Position numbers and translations under genes: made by a program
Assembly: GCA_902769525.1 (NCBI GenBank)
Contig: CACXPG010000003.1
Span: 1 to 64,000, forward strand
From: an uncultured Bacteroidia bacterium
Lineage (GTDB): Bacteria; Bacteroidota; Bacteroidia; Bacteroidales; UBA932
Length of the DNA stretch: 64,000 bases
Direction of reading: 5' to 3'
Shown: positions 43,040-51,473 of the stretch, piece by piece
Position numbering within the stretch: the first letter of the stretch is position 1
Layout: each line of letters starts with the position of its first letter
The notes under the pieces: generated by a model
Seen by the model: only the letters and a program-made list of their open reading frames with translations
What the model was told of the DNA's origin: nothing
Databases searched by the model: none

Positions 43040-43414
43040 ATGGACAAGATTAAGAAAGTGCTGCTTTTTACAGAAAACAACGAGTCTTTCGAGCTGGATT
43101 ACCAGCAATTCAGGGAAAAGCTCGTATCCGATATTCTGAACTCTATCGATTCCTCTATAGATCAGATTATTCAGACTGAGGAGAAAACACCGGAACCTGA
43201 AGAATGCGCACCAAAGAAGAACCTTAAGACAAGAGACAAGATATTGCTTCTTATCGCTGAGAACAAGCATATTACAGCGAAGGCTCTTGCACAGAGAGTC
43301 TGCGTTACGGAAAAGGCCATTGAAAAACAGCTTGCCAACCTCAAGGCAGAAGGTATCATCAAGCGCCAGGGCTGCAACAAAGGCGGGCACTGGCTTATTA
43401 TAAAAGGAGAATAA
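43040..43414 (+). CDS. helix-turn-helix protein upstream of the metal ATPase
   Basis: In this 124-aa protein the C-terminal half is a winged helix (KTRDKILLLIAENKHI, ALAQRVCVTEKAIEKQL, LKAEGIIKRQG), after an acidic N-terminal part. It lies 2 nt before the P-type ATPase gene, so it probably regulates that gene, although it does not have the ArsR/SmtB metal-binding cysteines; only two Cys are present. A metal sensor role is therefore uncertain. Confidence 0.7.
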   Translation: MDKIKKVLLFTENNESFELDYQQFREKLVSDILNSIDSSIDQIIQTEEKTPEPEECAPKKNLKTRDKILLLIAENKHITAKALAQRVCVTEKAIEKQLANLKAEGIIKRQGCNKGGHWLIIKGE

Positions 43415-43416
43415 CT

Positions 43417-45381
43417 ATGGCACACGATCACGAACATATACACGAACATCACCATCATCATGAGGAAGGAGGGCTGAAAGGAAAACTTATTATTATAATC
43501 GCGACAGTCATACTGCTGGTTGCAACGGTAATAATTGAAAAGAAGTGTAATCTTTCAACCTGGCAACTGCTTCTGGTTTATTTGGTTCCGTATCTTCTGG
43601 TAGGATGGGAAACGCTGAAAGAAGCGGTGGAAGGGCTGGTTCTCGGAGATGCTTTCAACGAGCATTTTCTGATGTCTATCGCGACCATTGGTGCGCTTTG
43701 CATAGGATTTCTGCCGGGAGCTGAAACCCAGTTTCCGGAGGCGGTCTTCGTGATGCTGTTCTTCCAGGTGGGAGAGCTGTTTGAGGGCTATGCGGAAGGC
43801 AAGAGCAAGGAAAGCATTGCTCACCTTATGGATATCCGCCCGGACAAAGCTAATGTGGAAAGAGACGGCAAACTGCTAGAAGTGAGCCCGGAAGAAGTTG
43901 CAGTTGGAGAAGTTATCGTTATCCGCCCGGGAGAGAAAGTTCCTCTGGACGGGCAGATCATAGAAGGAGCCACATCGCTGAATACAGTGGCTCTTACCGG
44001 AGAGAGCGTACCAAGGGAAGCAGGTGCGGGAGACGAGGTTATTTCCGGATGCGTGAACCTGTCCGGGGCGATAAAGGTCCGAACCACAAAGAATTTCGAG
44101 GAAAGCACCGCATCCAAGATAATAGACCTGGTGGAGAATGCCGCTGAAAAGAAGTCCAGAAGCGAGACTTTCATCACCCGCTTTGCCAAGATATACACCC
44201 CTATCGTGGTTTGCGCGGCTGTATTGCTGGCTTTCCTGCCGCCGATCCTATCCAGCAGTTTCTCAGAGAGTTTCCCTACCTGGCTGTACAGAGCTCTGAT
44301 GTTTCTGGTGGTCAGCTGCCCGTGCGCCCTTGTCATAAGCGTTCCGCTGACTTTCTTCGGCGGAATTGGCGGAGCTTCAAGAAAGGGAATCCTCATCAAG
44401 GGAGCCAGCTATATGGACATCCTCTCGAAGGTCAAGACCGTGGTATTTGACAAGACCGGAACCCTCACACAGGGAAAGTTTGCTGTAGAAGCCGTGCATC
44501 CTGATACCTGCAAAGACGGATCTCATTCGCAGGAATGCCACCAGGGCCACGGTTCAGACTCGAAGCGCCTGCTGCACCTGGCCGCCCACGTGGAGCATTT
44601 CTCCACCCACCCTATCGCAGGAGCGCTAAGAGACGCATTTCCGCAGGAAGCCACAGACGGATGTCAAGTGTCGGAGATTGAGGAGATTGCCGGAAAAGGT
44701 GCAAAAGCCAGAATAGGAAACGACACTGTCTATGCCGGAAACGAAAAGCTGATGGAATCCATCGGAGTGAAATGGCATCCTTGCCATCACGCCGGCACTA
44801 TAATCCACATTGCAATCAACGGAGAGTATTCCGGCCACATAGTCATCAACGACCAGATGAAGGAAGACAGCACCCAGGCGATCTCGGAACTTCGGTCTAT
44901 GGGCATAGCAGATACCGTTATGCTTACCGGAGACCGGGAGGAGGTTGCAAGGCAAATCGCCGGGAAGCTGAATCTATCTGAATACCACTCGGAACTGATG
45001 CCTTCAGACAAGGTGAGAATCGTTGAACAGCTTCTGGAAAAAGGAACTCTGGCATTTGTGGGGGACGGCATCAACGACGCCCCTGTCCTTGCAAGGGCGG
45101 ATGTCGGCATCGCGATGGGAGCTCTTGGAAGCGATGCCGCCATTGAAGCCGCAGACGTGGTGCTGATGGATGACAAGCCTTCCAAGATCGCCACTGCCAT
45201 AAAGATTGCAAGACGCACACTTTCAATAGCCAGGCAGAACATCTGGTTTGCAATTGGAGTAAAGGTTGCAGTGCTTATCCTCGCCACTTTGGGTATCGCT
45301 ACAATGTGGATGGCCGTGTTCGCCGATGTTGGAGTGACCGTCCTGGCCGTTCTCAACGCGATGCGCGCCCTGAAAGGATAA
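43417..45381 (+). CDS. heavy-metal P-type ATPase (Zn/Cd/Pb-type exporter)
   Basis: This 654-aa protein has a His-rich N-terminus (HDHEHIHEHHHHH), membrane helices, the metal-site motif SCPCALVIS in TM6, the phosphorylation motif DKTGTLT, actuator TGES and hinge GDGINDAP. It lacks the Cys-based HMA domain; the His stretch may replace it. It fits ZntA-type export of zinc, cadmium or lead. An internal cluster of His and Cys around residues 360-375 (HPDTCKDGSHSQECHQGHG) is an extra possible metal site. Confidence 0.93.
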   Translation: MAHDHEHIHEHHHHHEEGGLKGKLIIIIATVILLVATVIIEKKCNLSTWQLLLVYLVPYLLVGWETLKEAVEGLVLGDAFNEHFLMSIATIGALCIGFLPGAETQFPEAVFVMLFFQVGELFEGYAEGKSKESIAHLMDIRPDKANVERDGKLLEVSPEEVAVGEVIVIRPGEKVPLDGQIIEGATSLNTVALTGESVPREAGAGDEVISGCVNLSGAIKVRTTKNFEESTASKIIDLVENAAEKKSRSETFITRFAKIYTPIVVCAAVLLAFLPPILSSSFSESFPTWLYRALMFLVVSCPCALVISVPLTFFGGIGGASRKGILIKGASYMDILSKVKTVVFDKTGTLTQGKFAVEAVHPDTCKDGSHSQECHQGHGSDSKRLLHLAAHVEHFSTHPIAGALRDAFPQEATDGCQVSEIEEIAGKGAKARIGNDTVYAGNEKLMESIGVKWHPCHHAGTIIHIAINGEYSGHIVINDQMKEDSTQAISELRSMGIADTVMLTGDREEVARQIAGKLNLSEYHSELMPSDKVRIVEQLLEKGTLAFVGDGINDAPVLARADVGIAMGALGSDAAIEAADVVLMDDKPSKIATAIKIARRTLSIARQNIWFAIGVKVAVLILATLGIATMWMAVFADVGVTVLAVLNAMRALKG

Positions 45382-45402
45382 ATTCATTATATTTGTTAGG
45401 TT

Positions 45403-45981
45403 ATGAAAAAGATAATTCTCACAATCGCGGCTATGGCAATGGTTATTGCTTCCTGCGGACAGAACAAGAAAACAGAACAGACTCAGAACAATCAGGAGGA
45501 AAAACAAATGAAAACACTCGTGGCATTTTTCTCAGCGACAGGTACTACCAAGGCCCTGGCAGAGAAGGTTGCCGCTGTAACTGGCGGAGACCTTTATGAA
45601 ATCAAGCCTGAAGTACCTTATACATCAGCCGACCTCGACTGGACTGTCAAGACTTCCCGCAGCAGCGTGGAGATGGCAGACAAGAATTCAAGGCCTGCAA
45701 TCGTGAAAGACCTTGAGAATGCCGGTGACTACGGAACCATTTACATCGGATTCCCTGTATGGTGGTACACCGCACCTACCATAATCAACACGTTCCTTGA
45801 GACTTACGACTTCTCCGGAAAGAACGTAGTGTTCTTCGCCACTTCAGGCGGAAGCACAGTTGACAAGGCCAACGCCCAGTTCAAGGAGCAGTATCCAGCC
45901 ATCAAGTGGACTGCCGGAAAGGTTCTCAACAGAGCAACAGACGAGGATGTCAAGGCCTGGGTAGAATCGCTGAAATTCTAA
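45403..45981 (+). CDS. flavodoxin-like protein with lipoprotein signal
   Basis: The 192-aa reading starts with a lipoprotein signal (lipobox VIASC), a Gln/Asn linker and a flavodoxin domain with the FMN phosphate loop FFSATGTTKA and aromatic FMN contacts in FPVWWYTAP. An internal ATG at 45508 (MKTLVAFFSA) gives a normal cytoplasmic flavodoxin and is preceded by AGGAGG, a rare strong Shine-Dalgarno-like sequence for this phylum. Both forms could be made. The next gene, an iron alcohol dehydrogenase, is a possible redox partner. Confidence 0.85.
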   Translation: MKKIILTIAAMAMVIASCGQNKKTEQTQNNQEEKQMKTLVAFFSATGTTKALAEKVAAVTGGDLYEIKPEVPYTSADLDWTVKTSRSSVEMADKNSRPAIVKDLENAGDYGTIYIGFPVWWYTAPTIINTFLETYDFSGKNVVFFATSGGSTVDKANAQFKEQYPAIKWTAGKVLNRATDEDVKAWVESLKF

Positions 45982-45994
45982 AGGAAAAACAAGA

Positions 45995-47176
45995 ATGAGT
46001 ATGATCAACGATTTCATATACGACATCCCTTGCAGGGTGTATTTCGGAAAGGACCAGATGAAGAACCTCGGTCCTGAACTCAAGAAGTGGGGCAAAAGAG
46101 TGCTGCTGACCTACGGCGGCGGTTCCATCAAGCGCATAGGGCTGTATGACAAAGTGATGAAAGAACTGAAAGAAGCTCAGCTAGAGGTCTATGAACTCTC
46201 AGGCATAGAGCCGAATCCGAGAATTGCATCGGTGAGGAAAGGTGCCCAGATGTGCAAGGACCTCAAGATAGACGTGCTTCTGGCAGTTGGCGGAGGCTCA
46301 ACCATAGACGCCACAAAGTTTATGGCAGCCGGAGCGCTGGTGGACTTTGACCCGTGGGATTTCTTCGACATGAAAAAGAGGGTTCCGGTAGAGAAGGCTC
46401 TTCCGATAGTAAGCATACTGACACTCTCGGCTACGGGAAGCGAGATGGACTGCGGCGGAGTGATCAGCAATCCCGAGACCAACGACAAGATAGGATGCAT
46501 GTGCCCTCCTATGCTCCCGAAGGCCTCTTTCCTGAATCCTGAAAACACCTTTACAGTAAGCCCTTACCAGACAGCCTGCGGAGCGGCAGATATGCTCAGC
46601 CATATCTTTGAGGTTTACTTCAATGTCAACACAGACCTCTATATGCTGGACTGCTTTATGGAAGGCCTGATGAAGACCATCATAAAATTTGCCCCGGTTG
46701 CGATGAAAGAACCGGAGAACTACGAGGCCAGAGCCAACCTGATGTGGACATCATCCTGGGCAATTAACGGCTTCATAGACGGCGGAAAGCGCCAGGCCTG
46801 GAGCTGCCATCCTATGGAGCACCAGCTCTCGGCGGTCTATGACATCACCCACGGCCTCGGCCTTGCCATACTGACCCCGAGATGGATGGAATACTGCCTG
46901 AATGAAAACACAATGGGCAAGTTCGTGCAGTTCGGCGTAAACGTGTTTGGCATAGACGCTTCTCTTCCTCCTATGGATATCGCCCGCAAGGCAATAGATA
47001 TGCTCAGCGAATTCCTGTTCAAGACCCTTGGTCTCAAGAGTACACTCACAGATCTTGGAATAGACCAGACTCATTTCGAGGAAATGGCCCGGAAAGCCGT
47101 CAACGGCGGAACTCTGCCAGGTTTTATTCCTCTCCAGCAGAAAGATGTCGAGAACATCTACAAGATGTGCCTATAA
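45995..47176 (+). CDS. iron-dependent alcohol dehydrogenase (YqhD/BdhA-like)
   Basis: This 393-aa cytoplasmic enzyme has the NAD(P)-binding GGGSTIDATK, metal-ligand stretches ADMLSHIFE and HPMEHQLSA/DITHGLGLAI typical of group III dehydrogenases, and NADPH-linked YqhD-like features. It would reduce aldehydes to alcohols and can detoxify them. It follows the flavodoxin gene by 13 nt, and both may be induced by redox or aldehyde stress. Confidence 0.92.
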   Translation: MSMINDFIYDIPCRVYFGKDQMKNLGPELKKWGKRVLLTYGGGSIKRIGLYDKVMKELKEAQLEVYELSGIEPNPRIASVRKGAQMCKDLKIDVLLAVGGGSTIDATKFMAAGALVDFDPWDFFDMKKRVPVEKALPIVSILTLSATGSEMDCGGVISNPETNDKIGCMCPPMLPKASFLNPENTFTVSPYQTACGAADMLSHIFEVYFNVNTDLYMLDCFMEGLMKTIIKFAPVAMKEPENYEARANLMWTSSWAINGFIDGGKRQAWSCHPMEHQLSAVYDITHGLGLAILTPRWMEYCLNENTMGKFVQFGVNVFGIDASLPPMDIARKAIDMLSEFLFKTLGLKSTLTDLGIDQTHFEEMARKAVNGGTLPGFIPLQQKDVENIYKMCL

Positions 47177-47189
47177 GAGACATTTTTCT

Positions 47190-47197
47190 TAATTTTG
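47190..47197 (+). promoter_or_regulatory. -7 box just before the antiporter start
   Basis: TAATTTTG, with only 6 nt between the box and the ATG at 47204, leaving almost no leader. Confidence 0.45.
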
Positions 47198-47203
47198 CAT
47201 ATT

Positions 47204-48790
47204 ATGATAACTCTCATTCTGCTCATCGGTGCACTTGTACTGTTTATAAGCATCGGGCTTAACAACATTTCCACACGCCTGGGAATTCCAGCTCTGCTGG
47301 CTTTTCTTCTGCTGGGTGCTATCTTCGGTGTCACCGACGTGATTCCGTTCCAGATGGATGACTTCAGGTTTGCCCATAACTTCTGTACTTGTGCCTTGAT
47401 ATTCATCATGTTCTACGGCGGCTTCGGAACCCGTTGGAGCGCCGTCAGGCACATAGCTACCGAAGCGGGTCTGTTGGCTTCTGTGGGAGTTGTCATAACG
47501 GCAGCCGTTACCAGCCTTTTGTGCTACTTTATTCTGGGTTGGGGCCTGATAGAAAGCCTGATCCTCGGAGCGATAGTGAGCTCTACGGACGCCGCATCTG
47601 TATTCTCCATCCTCAGGACAAAGAAACTCGGTCTGAAGAACAACACCTCCCCTATGCTTCAGGTCGAAAGCGGAAGCAACGACCCTATGGCATATATGCT
47701 GACCATCGGCATGCTTTCGATTGCAGACGGAAGTGCCTCGGGGGGAAAACTGGCGCTGATGCTGCTGATGCAGATTGGCATTGGAACCGCCTGTGGTCTG
47801 GTCATAGCCAAAATCGCCAGCCTTACGCTTCAGAAAGTAACCATCAAAGGCAGCGGTTACATCTCTCTGTTTATCCTGGCCCTTGCGGTTGCCAGCTACT
47901 CGATTCCGGACATTCTGGGAGGCAACGGCTACCTGAGCGTATACCTGGTGGGAATGATCGTAGGTAACCAGGATTTCAAGGACAAGAAGACCATCGTGAA
48001 CTTCTTCGACGGAATTAACGAGCTTATGCAGGTGCTGACCTTCTTCCTGATAGGCTTGCTGGTAGAACCGTCCAAGATGCCAAATGACATCATTCCGGCT
48101 ATACTCATTTTCCTGTTCCTGCTTCTGCTTGCCAGACCGGCGGCTGTCTTCAGCGTGCTGGCCCCATTCCGCAAATACAGTTTCAAGCAGATGGCCTTCG
48201 TGTCATTCGTTGGCCTGAGAGGAGCATCCGCCATCGTTTTTGCCATAATGTGCATAAACGGAGACGAGCCTATCCAGCAGGATCTGTTCAACATAGTCTT
48301 CTGCCTGGTTGTCATATCAATAGCCTTCCAGGGCTCTATGATTCCGTGGGTTGCCAAGAAACTGGATATGATAGACAAGCACAGCAATGTACTCAAGTCC
48401 TTCAACGACTATACAGAAGACCACCTTCATTTCAGCTGGGTTGAAATCACTCCGGAGAGCAATATGTGCGGAAAGCAGGTTCACGAGATAAACTTCCCTA
48501 AGAATGTGCTGATTGCCCTCATACTTAGAGGAAAAGAACAGATAATCGCAAGAGGAGACACTGTCCTTCAGCCTGGTGACAAGGCAATTATCGTCACCAA
48601 AGCGTTTGAAGGCTCTGACGCCATCTTCCTGGAAAAGACCATCAAGCCTACAAGCCGCAGAATCGGCAAGAAGATCAAGGAAGTTCCTGGAAGCGGCATT
48701 ATCATCCTTATCCGCAGAGGAGACAAAAACATCATTCCTAACGGCAACACCGTCCTTTACGAAGGAGACCATCTGGTGCTGCTCAGATAA
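47204..48790 (+). CDS. potassium/proton antiporter (CvrA/NhaP2 type)
   Basis: The ATG at 47204 gives 528 aa; an upstream TTG at 47195 lies inside the promoter box. A CPA1-type antiporter domain with about 12 helices and the motif ESGSNDPMAYM is followed by two cytoplasmic TrkA-C-like domains (ITPESNMCGKQVHEI, VPGSGIIILIRRGDK). This architecture fits CvrA/NhaP2 K+/H+ antiport, which adjusts K+ and volume. The carbonic anhydrase gene follows by 6 nt. Confidence 0.9.
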   Translation: MITLILLIGALVLFISIGLNNISTRLGIPALLAFLLLGAIFGVTDVIPFQMDDFRFAHNFCTCALIFIMFYGGFGTRWSAVRHIATEAGLLASVGVVITAAVTSLLCYFILGWGLIESLILGAIVSSTDAASVFSILRTKKLGLKNNTSPMLQVESGSNDPMAYMLTIGMLSIADGSASGGKLALMLLMQIGIGTACGLVIAKIASLTLQKVTIKGSGYISLFILALAVASYSIPDILGGNGYLSVYLVGMIVGNQDFKDKKTIVNFFDGINELMQVLTFFLIGLLVEPSKMPNDIIPAILIFLFLLLLARPAAVFSVLAPFRKYSFKQMAFVSFVGLRGASAIVFAIMCINGDEPIQQDLFNIVFCLVVISIAFQGSMIPWVAKKLDMIDKHSNVLKSFNDYTEDHLHFSWVEITPESNMCGKQVHEINFPKNVLIALILRGKEQIIARGDTVLQPGDKAIIVTKAFEGSDAIFLEKTIKPTSRRIGKKIKEVPGSGIIILIRRGDKNIIPNGNTVLYEGDHLVLLR

Positions 48791-48796
48791 AGTGTT

Positions 48797-49336
48797 ATGA
48801 TAGACCAGATATTAGAGTTCAACAGAAAATTCGTGGAAGAAAAATCCTACGAAAAGTATCTTACAGACAAATATCCTAAGAAGAAACTGGCCGTGCTCTC
48901 CTGCATGGACACCAGGCTGTCCGTCCTTCTGACATCCGCCCTGGGCCTGAAAAACGGAGACGCCAAGATCATCAAGAATGCCGGAGGAGTCATCCTATCT
49001 CCTTTTGACTCCGCGATGAGAAGCCTCATAGTGGCAATCTACGAACTGGGAGTAGAAGAAGTTATGGTCATCCACCATTCATCTTGCGGAGCCTGCCACA
49101 TGAGCTATGCACATTTCAGGGAACAGATGATAGAAAAAGGCATCGCCGAGGAAACCCTGGATACAGTAAACCGCTGCGGCATAGACCTGAACCAATGGCT
49201 GGAAGGCTTCCACGACACTGAAAAATCGGTGAAGAAAACCGTAGAGACAATAAAGAATCATCCTCTGATACCTAAAGACATAACCGTAAGAGGATTCATC
49301 ATCGACTCCGCCACGGGAAAACTGACAGAAGTATGA
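48797..49336 (+). CDS. beta-class carbonic anhydrase
   Basis: In this 179-aa protein Cys36 with Asp38-x-Arg40 (SCMDTR) and the His94-x2-Cys97 pair (HHSSC) are the zinc and catalytic-dyad residues of beta carbonic anhydrases. The short length fits the clade common in Bacteroidota and Firmicutes. It hydrates CO2, probably to supply bicarbonate for succinate-forming carboxylation. It overlaps the next gene by 4 nt and may form a transcript with the antiporter. Confidence 0.93.
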   Translation: MIDQILEFNRKFVEEKSYEKYLTDKYPKKKLAVLSCMDTRLSVLLTSALGLKNGDAKIIKNAGGVILSPFDSAMRSLIVAIYELGVEEVMVIHHSSCGACHMSYAHFREQMIEKGIAEETLDTVNRCGIDLNQWLEGFHDTEKSVKKTVETIKNHPLIPKDITVRGFIIDSATGKLTEV

Positions 49337-49866
49337 AAAAGTTTATAGCCATATCCATTCTTGCCCTGCTCCTTGCTGCAGGGCCTGCCACGGCGCAAAC
49401 CAGTTCCGGCATTGACTCCATTCTCCAAAACAAGCCTTTGACTGAAGAGGACCTTCTAAAGATGTACGGAGCGGACACCAACCAGCTTTTCCAGAAGATG
49501 CAGGCAGAGATGGACAAGGTTTTACAGCAAAGCGCCGAGACTGAAGCTCAGGACAAGCTGAGAAGACAGATTGCTTTCATCTTTTCTCTGCTGATAGCCC
49601 TCTTCCCTGCCATTTCCCTCTTCCGTCTTGTCAGGAAGAAGAAGGTCCAAATCCAGAACAAGAAGAACATCCCGTCCGCAGTTCTGGTGCTTCTGCTTGG
49701 CGGGGCCATCTTGTTTTTTTTCAACTACTTCATGATATGGATGAGCCTAAAGCACGGCACTTCCTTCCATGCCGCCATTGCCATAATCGCGATGGCAGTT
49801 CTGACGGCCTGGGCTATCTGGGAGTATTTCAGAAAACCTAAAGATAAAGACAAGAGCCAGAAGTAG
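49333..49866 (+). CDS. hypothetical envelope protein with membrane helices
   Basis: In this 177-aa protein a signal peptide (MKKFIAISIL, end near ATAQ) is followed by a helical periplasmic part, then hydrophobic segments at about residues 78-98, 115-133 and 138-160. Its ATG overlaps the carbonic anhydrase stop (ATGA), so translation is coupled. No motif recognised. Confidence 0.65.
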   Translation: MKKFIAISILALLLAAGPATAQTSSGIDSILQNKPLTEEDLLKMYGADTNQLFQKMQAEMDKVLQQSAETEAQDKLRRQIAFIFSLLIALFPAISLFRLVRKKKVQIQNKKNIPSAVLVLLLGGAILFFFNYFMIWMSLKHGTSFHAAIAIIAMAVLTAWAIWEYFRKPKDKDKSQK

Positions 49867-49867
49867 G

Positions 49868-50914
49868 CTACTGCATCTGGCGAAGCAAAACCTTTATATC
49901 CGGCAGCTGCTCCGGAATGGAGCTTATGTCCGTCTTGCTGAAGTGATATGGTATCAGAACCTTCGGCTTGAACATATTGGCCGCCTTCACGCACTGCTCA
50001 ACTGTCATTGTATAAGGCTGGTTGACAGGCAGGAATGCAATATCGATATCTTTCAGGTCTGCCATCTCGGGAACATCTTCCGTGTCTCCGGCAATGTAGA
50101 TCCTGAGCCCGTCTATCGTGAGAACATAACCGTTGCCGTTGCCTTTTGGATGGAACTTCTCTCTTCCTGGAGTCGTGTTGTATGCGGGAACGGCATCCAG
50201 AGTTATTCCCTTAGGAAGTTCACGGCTCTGTCCGTTGGCTATAATCTCTCCCCTTCCGATACGGTCCGCGCTGGTCTTGTTGAGAATCAGAATGGTATTC
50301 TCCCCCTCAAGAGTCTTTAGGGCGGCATCGTCCAGATGGTCTGGATGCTCGTGAGTTACAAGTATCACGTCGGCCTTCGGGAATTCGGCTGCATAGTCTG
50401 TATGTTTTCCGTATTCTCCTACCGGATCCACGTGGATAGTAAGGCCGTCATACTCTATCTCCAGAGTCCCGTGCTTGATCAGGCAGATCGCAACCGGAGA
50501 GCCGTTCTTTGTCTTGAAGACCTCCACTTCATACTTTGTCACACGGTTTCCGGCCTCTGTCCAGGCCAGATAACCGCCCTTCAGGTTATAGACAGTGTAG
50601 CCAGCCTTGGCAAGCAGCTTTGCGGCACCTGCACTCCGTTTTCCGCTACGGCAGTAAACAGCCAGCGGCCTGTCTTTCGGATAAGCCTCTTCCACCATAC
50701 TAAGGAAAGACTTGCTGAAGAAATCATAGTTTGCGGCTCCTGCGATATGCCCATCGGCATACTCCTTGTCAGTCCTCACGTCGATCAAAGCCGCTTCCTG
50801 CTCCTTTAGAAGCAGGCCGAACTCCGTCACGTCCATATCGATGTACTTCGCCCCTGAGCAAGAGAAAATGCTAATCAGCATCGGGATAATTGAAAAACTC
50901 ATAATCATTTTCAT
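49868..50914 (-). CDS. rhodanese-metallo-beta-lactamase fusion lipoprotein
   Basis: In this 348-aa protein a lipoprotein signal (ISIFSC) leads into a rhodanese domain with active cysteine in VYCRSGKRSAGAA (about residues 85-97). An MBL-fold domain follows, with THEHPDHLDD zinc ligands and a second half containing IAGDTEDVPE. Persulfide dioxygenases combine the same two domains in the cytoplasm; here both are exported, and the MBL part resembles the UlaG/YcfH-like UPF0173 type more than ETHE1. The reaction is therefore uncertain. Confidence 0.82.
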   Translation of the reverse strand: MKMIMSFSIIPMLISIFSCSGAKYIDMDVTEFGLLLKEQEAALIDVRTDKEYADGHIAGAANYDFFSKSFLSMVEEAYPKDRPLAVYCRSGKRSAGAAKLLAKAGYTVYNLKGGYLAWTEAGNRVTKYEVEVFKTKNGSPVAICLIKHGTLEIEYDGLTIHVDPVGEYGKHTDYAAEFPKADVILVTHEHPDHLDDAALKTLEGENTILILNKTSADRIGRGEIIANGQSRELPKGITLDAVPAYNTTPGREKFHPKGNGNGYVLTIDGLRIYIAGDTEDVPEMADLKDIDIAFLPVNQPYTMTVEQCVKAANMFKPKVLIPYHFSKTDISSIPEQLPDIKVLLRQMQ

Positions 50915-50964
50915 ATCATTCTATGTAACTATACCATCTACACAAAAATAAGAATATTTTGCAT

Positions 50965-50972
50965 TATCTTTG
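50965..50972 (+). promoter_or_regulatory. -7 box of the bcp-like gene
   Basis: TATCTTTG, 24 nt before the ATG at 50997. Confidence 0.6.
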
Positions 50973-50996
50973 AACATAGAACAAATTATTGCAGCT

Positions 50997-51452
50997 ATGT
51001 TGAAAATCGGAGACAAAATGCCATCATTCGAAGTTCTGGACCAGGACGGCAACACGGTAAAGTCTGATAGCTTTATCGGAAACGGAAAGAAAACCATCAT
51101 ATACTTCTACCCGAAGGACAACACATCCGGCTGCACGGCAGAGGCCTGCAGTTTCAGAGACAACTACGCCGCCCTCTCCAAGGCCGGCTACAACGTTGTG
51201 GGAGTGAGCAAGGACAGCCCAAAGTCCCATTCCGGTTTCAGGTCAAAGTATGACCTTCCGTTCACCCTCCTGGCAGACACCACCACCAAGATGCTTCAGG
51301 ACTTTGGAGCCTGGGGAGAGAAGAAAATGTATGGCAAAACCACTATGGGCACCCTCAGAAGAACTTTCATCTTCAGCGACAAAGGCATCCTTGAGCGCAT
51401 CATAGAAAAAGTGGACACCAAAAACGCCGCCGACCAGATTCTCAACCAATAG
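50997..51452 (+). CDS. bcp: thioredoxin-dependent peroxiredoxin (BCP/PrxQ)
   Basis: Starting at 50997 gives 151 aa, the usual BCP length. The peroxidatic cysteine lies in the motif FYPKDNTSGCTAEACSFRDN, with a second cysteine five residues later as in the PrxQ class that forms an intramolecular disulfide. It reduces peroxides with thioredoxin. It precedes the sanA-like gene by 21 nt. Confidence 0.93.
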   Translation: MLKIGDKMPSFEVLDQDGNTVKSDSFIGNGKKTIIYFYPKDNTSGCTAEACSFRDNYAALSKAGYNVVGVSKDSPKSHSGFRSKYDLPFTLLADTTTKMLQDFGAWGEKKMYGKTTMGTLRRTFIFSDKGILERIIEKVDTKNAADQILNQ

Positions 51453-51473
51453 TCATCTCTGAAGAAAAAGTCA

